Below, one piece after another: positions 9,586 through 16,899 of a stretch of DNA of 33,238 bases. The notes under the pieces were generated by a model. That model had not been told where the DNA came from. It was given only the letters and a program-made list of their open reading frames with translations, and ran no database searches. Within the stretch, counting starts at the first letter, position 1. The number at the start of each line of letters is the position of its first letter. A program made the translations under genes and the position numbers. Origin of the DNA: Nitrospirota bacterium (lineage in GTDB: Bacteria; Nitrospinota_A; UBA7883; JAJRTC01); contig JAJRTC010000005.1 of assembly GCA_024278445.1 (NCBI GenBank), positions 1 through 33,238 of the forward strand. Direction: 5' to 3'.

Positions 9586-9805
9586 TTTTTCCCTTGTTTA
9601 AAGCTTTTAAAAGTGTGTAAAACTAACATTTTGTTGAAATTTTGGCCGTACGCCGGGATTTCGATGCTATAGTATCAAGTCTCAGATTAAAGAAAACCAT
9701 TATTGTAAACAAGAATGGGTTAATATGACGTTGGTAGGGTGCGCCGTATGGTTTTCACCCCCGAAATAAATTTTTAGCCATATATTCAATGAAAAGAGGG
9801 GCAGT

Positions 9806-10966
9806 ATGAGCGTCACAGGGAAAGCTTTTACGGTTTGTGGGGGCAGGCCACTTGTTGTAGTTGCTGTTTTATTGGCACTGTTTTTTACGGTAGGCCATGG
9901 TGTCGTGGCTTCCGAGGCATCGGATAGCAACGGGTATGCGACCTCCTCGGTATGTAAAAAGTGCCACATAGACATATATAATAGTTGGAAAAAGTCGCTC
10001 CATTCAATCTCATATACCAACCCGATCTTTAAAAATGCTTATAGCGAGGCGTATCTTTCCAGCAAGGGCGGGGCGAAATATGTTTGTCTTAAATGCCACG
10101 CGCCAACGTCTCTTGCCACGGGTGATGTGGATGTAGAACAGGCAATAACCGCCGAAGGTGTTACCTGTGATTTCTGTCACACGGTGGAGGCGGTTGACCT
10201 GACCAACTCTGAATCGCCATTTAAACTGGATGTGGGCGGTAAAAAGCGGGCGTCTATAAAAGATGCGAAATCACCGGTTCATGCCGCAAGTTATGCCAAG
10301 TGGTTTAACACATCTGAAATGTGCGCAGGATGCCATGAAGTGGCAAATATGAAAGGCGTTAAAACGGGAAGCACATATACCGAATGGAAACAATCCGAAT
10401 ATGCCAGAAACGGTCTTCAGTGCCAGGGTTGCCACATGGCGCAGGTGAAAGGCAAGGTTGTCGACCCCGCAGTTAAGGAAACGGCGTCTGACACTTTTCA
10501 CGACCATAGCCTCTCACATAACGTTGCCCAAATGGGTGATGCCGTGGACGTGGTGATACTGAACGCGCAACGGACGGAATCTGGCAGGCTTGTGGTTGAA
10601 GTCGCCATGACAAATGCCAAGGCCGGCCACAACGTGCCTACGGGGATGCCATCTCGCTCTCTTGTGCTTGAAGTGCGCGTGAAAGGCACAAACTTTACAG
10701 AGGCGATCCAGCGGAAGGCCTACGGTAAAAAGCTGGTTGACGAAAATGGCAAAACGCTCGTAAGAGCCGTGGATGTGCTAACTCGCGGGGTTAAGGTTTT
10801 GGAAAACACATCGCTTAAACCGAATGAGCAGAGGATCGCAAGGTTCATGTTCAGCTCAGCTCCCAAAAGCGGGATGGTGGTAACGGCGAGTGCTTATCTT
10901 GTTTATACCAACGAGGTGTCTACGGAAGAGCAGACCCAAATACTTATGGGGAGCGCGACGAAATAG
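9806..10966 (+). CDS. Pentaheme c-type cytochrome, cytochrome c554-like
   Basis: The product has an N-terminal hydrophobic export segment (about residues 15-35) and five CXXCH heme-binding motifs: CKKCH, CLKCH, CDFCH, CAGCH and CQGCH, all within roughly residues 50-205, so the heme domain is periplasmic. The spacing and the SLH.ISYTNPIF-type segment after the first heme resemble the cytochrome c554/c-prime class. After residue 240 a beta-rich C-terminal region contains AGHNVPTGMPSRSL, a motif typical of exported multiheme cytochromes of unknown substrate, where the His may be a heme ligand. The start ATG has GAGGGG 5 nt upstream. The gene has its own terminator and is convergent with a second cytochrome operon, which suggests a common respiratory role. 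The electron donor and acceptor cannot be read from sequence. Confidence 0.85.
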   Translation: MSVTGKAFTVCGGRPLVVVAVLLALFFTVGHGVVASEASDSNGYATSSVCKKCHIDIYNSWKKSLHSISYTNPIFKNAYSEAYLSSKGGAKYVCLKCHAPTSLATGDVDVEQAITAEGVTCDFCHTVEAVDLTNSESPFKLDVGGKKRASIKDAKSPVHAASYAKWFNTSEMCAGCHEVANMKGVKTGSTYTEWKQSEYARNGLQCQGCHMAQVKGKVVDPAVKETASDTFHDHSLSHNVAQMGDAVDVVILNAQRTESGRLVVEVAMTNAKAGHNVPTGMPSRSLVLEVRVKGTNFTEAIQRKAYGKKLVDENGKTLVRAVDVLTRGVKVLENTSLKPNEQRIARFMFSSAPKSGMVVTASAYLVYTNEVSTEEQTQILMGSATK

Positions 10967-10977
10967 GAATACATTAT

Positions 10978-11015
10978 AAAAAGGGCGGGTCTTTTAACAG
11001 GGCCCGCTCTTTTTT
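10978..11015. terminator. Bidirectional intrinsic terminator between convergent cytochrome operons
   Basis: A 14-bp stem pairs 10978-10991 with 11001-11014, including two G-U wobbles and a GC core (GCGGG/CCCGC). An A-run on the left and a T-run on the right serve both strands. It lies 12 bp after the plus-strand cytochrome stop codon and just beyond the stop of the minus-strand small membrane protein. Confidence 0.88.
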
Positions 11016-11019
11016 ATGT

Positions 11020-11214
11020 TTAGCTGAACATCCCCTTTTTTACAGCTTCCATAACTACCATCCAAAGCCAGACGGCAACCCCTGAAGCCAGCAATATAAA
11101 ACCTGTTGTCATCGTCAAAGAGAACTGGAGCGGTGTGTTTGATATCAACGACAGAACAAGCGATATGGTTCCCGCGATATTCAAAGTCGCCGCAAGTTTT
11201 ATGAGCCTTGGCAT
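11020..11214 (-). CDS. Small two-helix membrane protein
   Basis: The 64-residue product has two hydrophobic stretches (about residues 8-24 and 32-55, the latter containing ILLASGVAVWLWMVVM) separated by a short polar loop. Its ATG directly abuts the TAA of the upstream NapC-type cytochrome (TAAATG), so translation is probably coupled. It is the last gene of a three-gene cytochrome operon and ends at the bidirectional terminator. I do not recognise the family. It could be an accessory subunit of the NapC-type quinol dehydrogenase, but that rests only on position. Confidence 0.7.
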   Translation of the reverse strand: MPRLIKLAATLNIAGTISLVLSLISNTPLQFSLTMTTGFILLASGVAVWLWMVVMEAVKKGMFS

Positions 11215-11817
11215 TTACCAGTCCTCCTCTTCAGACGGAAGACTGTGCCCCACGTCGTGACACCCGTCAGACAGGCACGAGCGTGTTCCGGCGCGTATTT
11301 GTTCTAACATGTCGTTTTCGAGATTGTGGGCTTTTGTCTCGGCAAATTTTCTTGCAGGCCCATGGCAACGCAGGCATTCCCTGTTTTCATATTTTTCGTA
11401 CAATTCAATTTTTTCCGGCGCTCCTTTTATATAGTAGACGTAAAGGTGAGTCAAACCCCGGAGCTTGGCGTTAGTGGAACCGAACATTGTGTAGTGTGTA
11501 TGGCAGGCATAACAGGCCTTTTCCTGTGGCACCCAGTTGTTTTGGTAATGAACGGCGGAGAGTGGTTCAGTGTCGTCTACGTTAAGGCTGTTAACATAAT
11601 CTGTCATTACATGGCACTTGCCGCAGAAACTTACCTTTTGTACCTGTTTAAGGTCGTGGACTACAACGCCCAAGCCCCAAAAAATAGGGAACACGCCAAG
11701 TGTGAAAAGGCTTACGAATTTTCTCGCACGCGGGGTTGAAGATCCCCACTCTTTCAGAAGAAGAAAAACGATGAAAGAAATATTTATTACAGCAAGCAGT
11801 GCCAGTGTGATTTCCAT
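11215..11817 (-). CDS. NapC/NirT/NrfH-type membrane-anchored tetraheme cytochrome c
   Basis: Proteins of this family oxidise membrane quinol and pass electrons to periplasmic reductases or cytochromes. The 200-residue product has a hydrophobic N-terminus (about 1-22), a second hydrophobic segment (about 35-55), and four heme attachment sites: CGKCHVM (65-71), CYACH (102-106), CLRCH (148-152) and CLSDGCH (181-187). The CXXCHXM form of the first site matches NrfH-type heme 1, where the Met is a ligand. The fourth site is CX4CH rather than CXXCH. AAGGA precedes the ATG. It sits 25 nt after the monoheme cytochrome gene and abuts the small membrane protein. Its reductase partner is not obvious in the window; the pentaheme cytochrome next door is a candidate. 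Confidence 0.85.
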   Translation of the reverse strand: MEITLALLAVINISFIVFLLLKEWGSSTPRARKFVSLFTLGVFPIFWGLGVVVHDLKQVQKVSFCGKCHVMTDYVNSLNVDDTEPLSAVHYQNNWVPQEKACYACHTHYTMFGSTNAKLRGLTHLYVYYIKGAPEKIELYEKYENRECLRCHGPARKFAETKAHNLENDMLEQIRAGTRSCLSDGCHDVGHSLPSEEEDW

Positions 11818-11842
11818 TGCCGTCCTTGATTTGGATCAGGTT

Positions 11843-12169
11843 TTATTTAAGGCTTAACAGCCATTTTTGCAACTTCATGAAATCGGCTTTCGACCCCTTG
11901 AATTTCTTTTGATGTTTTTTGCCGTTCAGGTCGATCTTTTTACGAAGAAACTTTAAAAGAAAATCACCGTCGTGTTTTGTTCCAACGGTGGAAAGATCAG
12001 GGGCGTCCATCATTTTTTTGCTCTCGATTCCCTGTGCGGTTACAGTGTGGCAGTTTGTACACCCCTTATCCAGGAATACCTGTTTTCCTTCGTTCACTCC
12101 CGCCAGGGAAGTGGAAGACGTGACGCAGATAAAAACGCTTGCCAGTAAGCTGATAGCAATGCCCCTCAT
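11843..12169 (-). CDS. Small periplasmic monoheme cytochrome c
   Basis: A Sec signal peptide (about residues 1-23, hydrophobic core followed by SLAG) leads a ~85-residue mature protein with one heme site, CTNCH (37-41), preceded by GKQVFLDKG as in class I cytochromes. The later segment KKIDLNGKKHQKKFKGS and a C-terminal LQKWLLSLK helix fit small soluble electron carriers. The usual MP-type axial methionine is not evident: candidates are Met53/54 (KKMMDAPDL) or the Met in ADFMKLQKW. GAGGAGG lies 5 nt before the ATG, and a strong promoter lies upstream, so this is the first gene of the operon with the NapC-type cytochrome. It probably shuttles electrons in the periplasm. Confidence 0.85.
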   Translation of the reverse strand: MRGIAISLLASVFICVTSSTSLAGVNEGKQVFLDKGCTNCHTVTAQGIESKKMMDAPDLSTVGTKHDGDFLLKFLRKKIDLNGKKHQKKFKGSKADFMKLQKWLLSLK

Positions 12170-12199
12170 ATAGCCTCCTCGGTTCGATCAGATATATCT

Positions 12200-12242
12200 T
12201 ATATAAGTCCCTTTTGCAGTTTCGTCAAAAGGAGGTTTTGAC
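12200..12242 (-). promoter_or_regulatory. Sigma70-type promoter with overlapping palindrome for the cytochrome operon
   Basis: Reading the minus strand, TTGACG (12228-12223) and TATATA (12205-12200) are separated by exactly 17 bp, 31 nt before the start codon of the monoheme cytochrome. The -35 box overlaps a perfect 7-bp inverted repeat (GTCAAAA at 12224-12230 and TTTTGAC at 12236-12242, five-base centre GGAGG), a plausible operator. Confidence 0.65.
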
Positions 12243-12319
12243 TATTTTCATTATCAAGGGCCCGTCTGCTTTGAGTCAATCTTTTGTTTTGCCGCTAAGC
12301 ATAATAACTAACAAGTTGC

Positions 12320-13924
12320 TTAAAGGAAAAGAATGGTATCTTTTTTAAAATGCTTGTCGTCCCGGTTAGGATAGTCAAGGTTGTAATGCAGGCCACGGGT
12401 TTCTTTTCGTCTCATGGCGCAGTCGATAATAATCTCGGCGCACAGGGCCAGGTTTCTAAGCTCCAAAAGATCGGGCGTTAAAATAAAATTCCAGTAATAT
12501 TCCTCAATCTCTTGCCGTATGAGTGTAATCCTGTTTTTTGCACGGGCAAGGCGTTTGTTTGTTCGTACGATGCCAACATAGTTCCACATGAGCCGTCTTA
12601 TCTCGTCCCACATATGGTGGATAACAACCTGCTCGTCTGCGTCTACGGCGCTTCCTATGTCCCATGCCGGTATCTCCGGGGTTTCCTCACGTCTGCCATT
12701 AAAATGCGCAACCGCGTTTTTAACCGCCCTGTCTGCAAACACGATGGCCTCTAGCAGTGAATTGCTAGCGAGCCTGTTTGCCCCGTGGACGCCCGTGTGG
12801 GCGCATTCGCCTGCCGCGAAAAGCCCCGGTATGGTGGTTTTGGCGTCAATGTCCGTTATCACGCCACCACACATGTAATGCGCGGCGGGAACGACCGGTA
12901 TCATCTCGCGGGTTGGGTCGATGCCAAATTCCATGCAGGTTGAATATATGTGCGGAAACCTTTTTTTGAACCAGTCGGCTTCTTTCACGGTCGTGTCGAG
13001 ATAAACGGAGTCTACGCCCAGTTTTTTTATCTCATGGTCGATGGCGCGGGCCACTATGTCTCTTGGTGCTAGCGACCCCATCTCATGATATTTTTCCATG
13101 AAGGGCTCGCCGTTTGGCAGTTTAAGCTCCACTCCCTCGCCGCGCACCGCTTCTGAAATTAGTGATGACTTGGCCTTCGGGTGGTAAAGGCAGGTGGGGT
13201 GGAACTGCATGAATTCCATGTTGGCCACAGCCGCGCCCACCCTGTAGGCCATCGCCGTTCCGTCTCCACAGGCTATGTCCGGGTTTGATGTGTATATATA
13301 CACTTTCCCCAAGCCGCCTGTAGCAAGAAAAGTCGTTTTAGCGGTAAAAGGCGTTATATGCCCTGTCTCTTTGTCCATCACATAGGCGCCGTAACAGATG
13401 TCGTCGTCTGCGTCGGCTTTTAGTGAAGCAGGCCTCAGTTTGAACTTTGTAACAAGGTCAACAGCCATGTGGTTTTCAAACACCTGTATGTTTGGCGATT
13501 TTTCCACCGTGGTAATAAGGGCGCGTTCTATCTCTGATCCTGTAAGATCTTCAGCGTGTGCGATCCTTCGTTTTGAGTGCCCGCCCTCTCTGCCTAGGTC
13601 CAGCCCTTCTTTTCCTTTTGTGAAGCGAACACCGAAATCAATAAGTTCGTTAACCATTCGTGGGCCGTTTTCTACAAGTATTTTTACGGCGTCTTCATGG
13701 CACAGGTCATAGCCAACCCGCATGGTGTCTTGTTCGTGCTGTTCGAAAGAATCGTCGGAGCCCAGGACGGCGGCTATCCCACCTTGTGCGTAGTTGGTGT
13801 TCGACTCTGCCAGATTTTTTTTGGTGACAAGCGCCACCTTGCCGTGACGAGACGCCTTGAGTGCGAAGGTTAGCCCGGCGATGCCGGAACCTATGACCAA
13901 AAAATCTGTTTTAACGTTATCCAC
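12320..13924 (-). CDS. nadB: L-aspartate oxidase
   Basis: NadB oxidises L-aspartate to iminoaspartate with FAD; NadA then makes quinolinate for NAD synthesis. The product opens with the dinucleotide-binding motif FLVIGSGIAGLTFALKA, followed by TNYAQGGIAAVLG, the substrate-region GREGGHSKRRIAHAEDLTG, EFMQFHPTCLY, RGEGVELKLPNG, AAHYMCGGVITDID and HGANRLASNSLLEAIVFADRA, all in family order. The LTG..IERAL and YMCGGV features favour NadB over the homologous fumarate reductase/succinate dehydrogenase flavoprotein. Length 534 is normal. The start is GTG at 13924 and has no clear Shine-Dalgarno sequence. nadA is not adjacent. It lies 75 bp downstream of the receiver-domain gene on the same strand. 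Confidence 0.95.
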   Translation of the reverse strand: MDNVKTDFLVIGSGIAGLTFALKASRHGKVALVTKKNLAESNTNYAQGGIAAVLGSDDSFEQHEQDTMRVGYDLCHEDAVKILVENGPRMVNELIDFGVRFTKGKEGLDLGREGGHSKRRIAHAEDLTGSEIERALITTVEKSPNIQVFENHMAVDLVTKFKLRPASLKADADDDICYGAYVMDKETGHITPFTAKTTFLATGGLGKVYIYTSNPDIACGDGTAMAYRVGAAVANMEFMQFHPTCLYHPKAKSSLISEAVRGEGVELKLPNGEPFMEKYHEMGSLAPRDIVARAIDHEIKKLGVDSVYLDTTVKEADWFKKRFPHIYSTCMEFGIDPTREMIPVVPAAHYMCGGVITDIDAKTTIPGLFAAGECAHTGVHGANRLASNSLLEAIVFADRAVKNAVAHFNGRREETPEIPAWDIGSAVDADEQVVIHHMWDEIRRLMWNYVGIVRTNKRLARAKNRITLIRQEIEEYYWNFILTPDLLELRNLALCAEIIIDCAMRRKETRGLHYNLDYPNRDDKHFKKDTILFL

Positions 13925-13999
13925 GTAAATAGAAAATGTAAAATATAGTTTTCAAATGTAAAAAATAAAGAGTAGCCGGTTCGTTGTATAATTTAATTT

Positions 14000-14365
14000 C
14001 TAGCCGATTTCTTCGTTTACGGCTTTTAACAAGCTGTCATGATCCAAAGGTTTTCTGAATGTGCGGCCTGCCCCCAGAAAAGATGACATCTTTAAAAAAT
14101 CGTTTCCGGTTTCAGTGGTGCCGGCTGTTATCGCAAATATTTTGGCGCTTGGAAAATCGCGTTTCAGTTGTTCTATCACCCCTAAACCGGATGTCTCCGG
14201 CATGAGAAGGTCAGTGATTATAAGATCAGCACGTTTCTCCTTGTATGCGGCAATCCCTTCTTTGCCGTTGGATGCTGTTAACACCTCGTATCCATTTACG
14301 GATAAAGTTTTTTTAAGAACTTCCAGTGTTAACTTGTCGTCGTCAATAACGAGGATAGTTTTCAT
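14000..14365 (-). CDS. Stand-alone CheY-like response regulator receiver
   Basis: A 121-residue single receiver domain without an output domain. The acidic pocket (Asp8-Asp10 in ILVIDDDKLT), the phospho-acceptor Asp52 (ADLIITDLLMPETSG), the switch Thr80 (FAITAGT) and the conserved Lys105 (FRKPLD) are all present, so it should be phosphorylated. No histidine kinase is encoded nearby, so the partner is unknown. Single-domain receivers commonly act in phosphorelays or by protein-protein contact. A plausible promoter lies upstream. It may be its own unit between the rodZ-PNP operon and nadB. Confidence 0.92.
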   Translation of the reverse strand: MKTILVIDDDKLTLEVLKKTLSVNGYEVLTASNGKEGIAAYKEKRADLIITDLLMPETSGLGVIEQLKRDFPSAKIFAITAGTTETGNDFLKMSSFLGAGRTFRKPLDHDSLLKAVNEEIG

Positions 14366-14420
14366 TTTCTATAAACCTTTTATCACCTTGCCACGCGCTC
14401 ATCATAAGCGTTCGCTATTT

Positions 14421-14448
14421 AATATAGGTCAATTGTGTTTTTTTACAA
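14421..14448 (-). promoter_or_regulatory. Candidate promoter for the receiver gene
   Basis: On the minus strand TTGTAA (14448-14443) and TATATT (14426-14421) are spaced 16 bp apart, about 55 bp before the ATG. A TTGACC in the spacer could instead pair with TTATGA 19 bp downstream. The region between the PNP and receiver genes is otherwise AT-rich and shows no terminator. Confidence 0.4.
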
Positions 14449-14486
14449 CATTAACCGGATTATACTTTTTGGTTGAACTTAGCTTT

Positions 14487-15785
14487 TTATACTGCTTGAG
14501 GTATCAGCTTCGCCAAAACGCGTTTTAACCGTTCAGAATTTCTCTTCCCGGCAGAAACCACATCGTTGTGCGAGATTGTTTTCTCCAGTTCGGCCGATGC
14601 TTCGTTAGATATGATCGCAAGGCCCGTGACGGTAACGCCCATACGTGCCGCTACCAGTGCTTCCGGAACCATAGACATGCACACGGCGTCTGCGCCGATG
14701 GAGCTTAAAAATTTTCTTTCGGCAGGCGTTTCATAAACCGGCCCGCGGACTGCCGCCAATATGCCTCTTTTGGGGCGAACGCGCGCCGATCGGCAGAGCC
14801 TGTCATATTTATCGGCAAGTGAATCGTCGTATATCGAGTTGCAATTAACAAAAACGGAAGGATCGCTGTTGGGGTCAACTCCGAAGAGAGGATTGTCTCC
14901 CATAAGGTTTATCTGATCTTCCACAAGCATTATGTCCCCCTTTCTAAAGTCGGGGTTTATAGCTCCAGCCGAAGTCGTGATGATAAGATGCTCCACACCC
15001 AAAGCCAGTATGGCCTGAATCGCGTGAGTTGTTTCGCTCATGGAACCTGTCTCATAGTAGTGGGAGCGCCCTGCGCTAAAAAGCAGCGGTACGCCGTCGT
15101 GCGAACCTGTTACAAAATGCCCCGGATGCCCTTCCGCCATCGGGAGAGGGAATTCCGGTATATCGGTAAACTTTATTTTTTTATCGCCAAAAAACTCTGC
15201 CGCTGGAAAAAGGCCGGAACCTAAAATTACCGCTACTTTAGGTTTGGTTACGATCTTGCGGTTAAGGTAGCCGATAGACCTTTTTATTTTCCCCTCTCTG
15301 GGGCCGAATATAGCTTCTCTTTTACGCCGAACCGCCGCTTCCATGACGTCTGGGACTACTATGGCCGGGCCCGGCCCTGAATCTGCATCGTCTCGTGACC
15401 TGCGCCTTATCGGGATAGCTCTTTTTTTTATTTTGGATACTTTAACGCGAAGAAGGGTGCCGTCCGGCTGGTTGCGAAGTTCGTATTCGTCTTCCTCTGG
15501 TTTAACAGCAGGTTTTTTTGTGACGGTTTTTTTCTTGGCAGTTTTTAAGGTCGTGGTTTTCTTTTTTGCCGGTTTTCTTCTAACCTTTGCTTTTGCGGCC
15601 GCCGGTTTTTTTTCGTCATCGGGTGCGACGCTCTCATCTTTCGGTGGTGTCGCCGTGGGCTTGCGCCTTAGGCCGGAGCGTGTTGTGACTCTTCTGGCGT
15701 CCCGTTTCGCTTTTCGGTTACTGCTTCTTGCCGAACCTTCTGTTCCTTCAGCTTCGATGCTTTCAGTTATTTTATTTTCGTTCAT
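14487..15785 (-). CDS. Purine nucleoside phosphorylase with a ~165-residue basic N-terminal extension
   Basis: The C-terminal ~270 residues (about 165-432) form a trimeric-type purine nucleoside phosphorylase, which splits purine nucleosides with phosphate in salvage. Visible motifs are VAVILGSGL (phosphate loop), AGRSHYYETG, TTSAGAINPDFRKGDIMLVEDQ, RGPVYETPAE (purine-site Glu), MSMVPEALVA and IISNEAS (Asn in the purine pocket). The first ~165 residues are unrelated: a Ser/Arg-rich start, then about residues 40-95 dominated by Lys, Ala, Pro and Thr (KPAAAKAKVRRKPAKKK, TAKKKTVTKKPA), like histone H1-type or AlgP-type tails, then an Arg-rich stretch. Typical enzymes have only ~275 residues. The start codon overlaps the rodZ stop by 4 nt (ATGA). 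The same frame runs through the tail with no stop, so the fusion is real in this sequence. Confidence 0.9.
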   Translation of the reverse strand: MNENKITESIEAEGTEGSARSSNRKAKRDARRVTTRSGLRRKPTATPPKDESVAPDDEKKPAAAKAKVRRKPAKKKTTTLKTAKKKTVTKKPAVKPEEDEYELRNQPDGTLLRVKVSKIKKRAIPIRRRSRDDADSGPGPAIVVPDVMEAAVRRKREAIFGPREGKIKRSIGYLNRKIVTKPKVAVILGSGLFPAAEFFGDKKIKFTDIPEFPLPMAEGHPGHFVTGSHDGVPLLFSAGRSHYYETGSMSETTHAIQAILALGVEHLIITTSAGAINPDFRKGDIMLVEDQINLMGDNPLFGVDPNSDPSVFVNCNSIYDDSLADKYDRLCRSARVRPKRGILAAVRGPVYETPAERKFLSSIGADAVCMSMVPEALVAARMGVTVTGLAIISNEASAELEKTISHNDVVSAGKRNSERLKRVLAKLIPQAV

Positions 15786-16783
15786 AGTCCTTCAGTTTCT
15801 TCTTCCTGTGTGGAAGGCGCGGCCACGTTTCGTGGTAGCTTAAGGTTTTTGATTATGTTTGAGGCCGGTTGCTTGATGGGAACCGATACGCCGTCTAGAA
15901 AGATCCTCGTTGCGGCGACGTTGCCGATGCTAAGGAGATAGCTCTCATTTGCCCACCATGTCGTTTGATTGCCTTCACGCAAAATAATTTCTCTCGTAAT
16001 GCTTCCGTCTACCACGACTTTGATCCATGAATCCTCCTCGGCCACGATAGTGAGGTAATAGGTTCTGGACGTGTCTTGCAGAGGCGAGCTTTCGTCTGCG
16101 CTCATGGCTTTTGGCGGTTCGGTTTTTTCCGTTTGCTCGGTTCTGTTGTCCTCTTCAGGCTCAATATCAGTATCGGTAGACGGTGCGTTAGCAGGTTTGT
16201 TAATCGGCTCCGTTTCTGCCGGGGCTATGTCAGATACTTTTTCATCATCTTCTGTTTCTACCGCCGGGGCGTTATCAACCTCTGCGTCGGGCAGAGCTTG
16301 TTCCGTTGGCAAAGATGTTTCAGGCTCAGGTGCAGGCTCCGGGATGGCGTTGCTTGGGACGATTACTTCCTCTTTTGTAACAGGAGCGGGAGTTTCGCCT
16401 TCTGTTTTGACAGGAAGATCGTTCACAAGCTGAGCCAGGCTATAAAGCAGAATAAGTACCAAAAGGGCCAAAATGACAAACTTGGGGATGTTAGACTGTG
16501 TCCGGTGAAGTGACATAGAGATAAATTCCGGCGAATTATCGACGTGTTCAACTCCAAGGCTCTCATAGCGAGACAAAATCTCATCGCCGTCTATTCCAAG
16601 TTCTTTGGCGCAAGAGCGTAACAGCCCCTTGGTGAACACCAAACCTGGCAGGTCGGTAAACCTGTCTTCTTCGGCCGCCCTTATAAACTTGGCGTTCATT
16701 CGGGTCAATTGCGACAACTCTTCGATGGAGAGGCCTTTTTGAACCCTTTTTTCGGTCAGGGTTTTGCCAATACTTTCGGTCAT
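15782..16783 (-). CDS. rodZ: RodZ-family cytoskeletal/HTH membrane protein
   Basis: RodZ links the MreB cytoskeleton to the cell-wall elongation machinery in rod-shaped cells. The 333-residue product has a cytoplasmic helix-turn-helix (GKTLTEKRVQKGLSIEELS, about residues 5-85, including KFIRAAEEDRF and GLVFTKGLLRSCAKELG), a single transmembrane segment (FVILALLVLILLYSLAQLV, about 100-120), a long acidic Pro/Glu/Thr-rich periplasmic linker, and a C-terminal beta domain of DUF4115 type (YYLTIVAEEDSWIKVVVDG). I chose the ATG at 16783 because family members begin close to this ESxGxxL motif. A GTG at 16825 in the same frame would add 14 residues. It is divergent from lnt and translationally coupled to the PNP gene. 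Confidence 0.88.
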   Translation of the reverse strand: MTESIGKTLTEKRVQKGLSIEELSQLTRMNAKFIRAAEEDRFTDLPGLVFTKGLLRSCAKELGIDGDEILSRYESLGVEHVDNSPEFISMSLHRTQSNIPKFVILALLVLILLYSLAQLVNDLPVKTEGETPAPVTKEEVIVPSNAIPEPAPEPETSLPTEQALPDAEVDNAPAVETEDDEKVSDIAPAETEPINKPANAPSTDTDIEPEEDNRTEQTEKTEPPKAMSADESSPLQDTSRTYYLTIVAEEDSWIKVVVDGSITREIILREGNQTTWWANESYLLSIGNVAATRIFLDGVSVPIKQPASNIIKNLKLPRNVAAPSTQEEETEGL

Positions 16784-16863
16784 TCCTTCTAAAATCCTGT
16801 TTTTCTGAACAATTTCAGTCTGCACATTGTATCGTTAATAAGCCTTAATAACTATAATAAGCT

Positions 16864-16895
16864 GATACTTAGCACGATACATGACATGATACATG
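16864..16895. repeat. Three GATAC repeats at 12-bp period in the rodZ-lnt intergenic region
   Basis: GATAC occurs at 16864, 16876 and 16888, exactly 12 bp apart; the last two extend to GATACATG. An inverted copy (GTATC) lies at 16829-16833. The region separates divergent rodZ and lnt and must contain both promoters. It could be a repeated operator site. Confidence 0.5.
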
Positions 16896-16899
16896 GAAT

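Noticed and set aside
9586-9805. c-di-GMP (GEMM) riboswitch before the pentaheme cytochrome
   Set aside because: A GGTAGGG string is present, but the other conserved helices and the tetraloop receptor are not; no structure could be supported.
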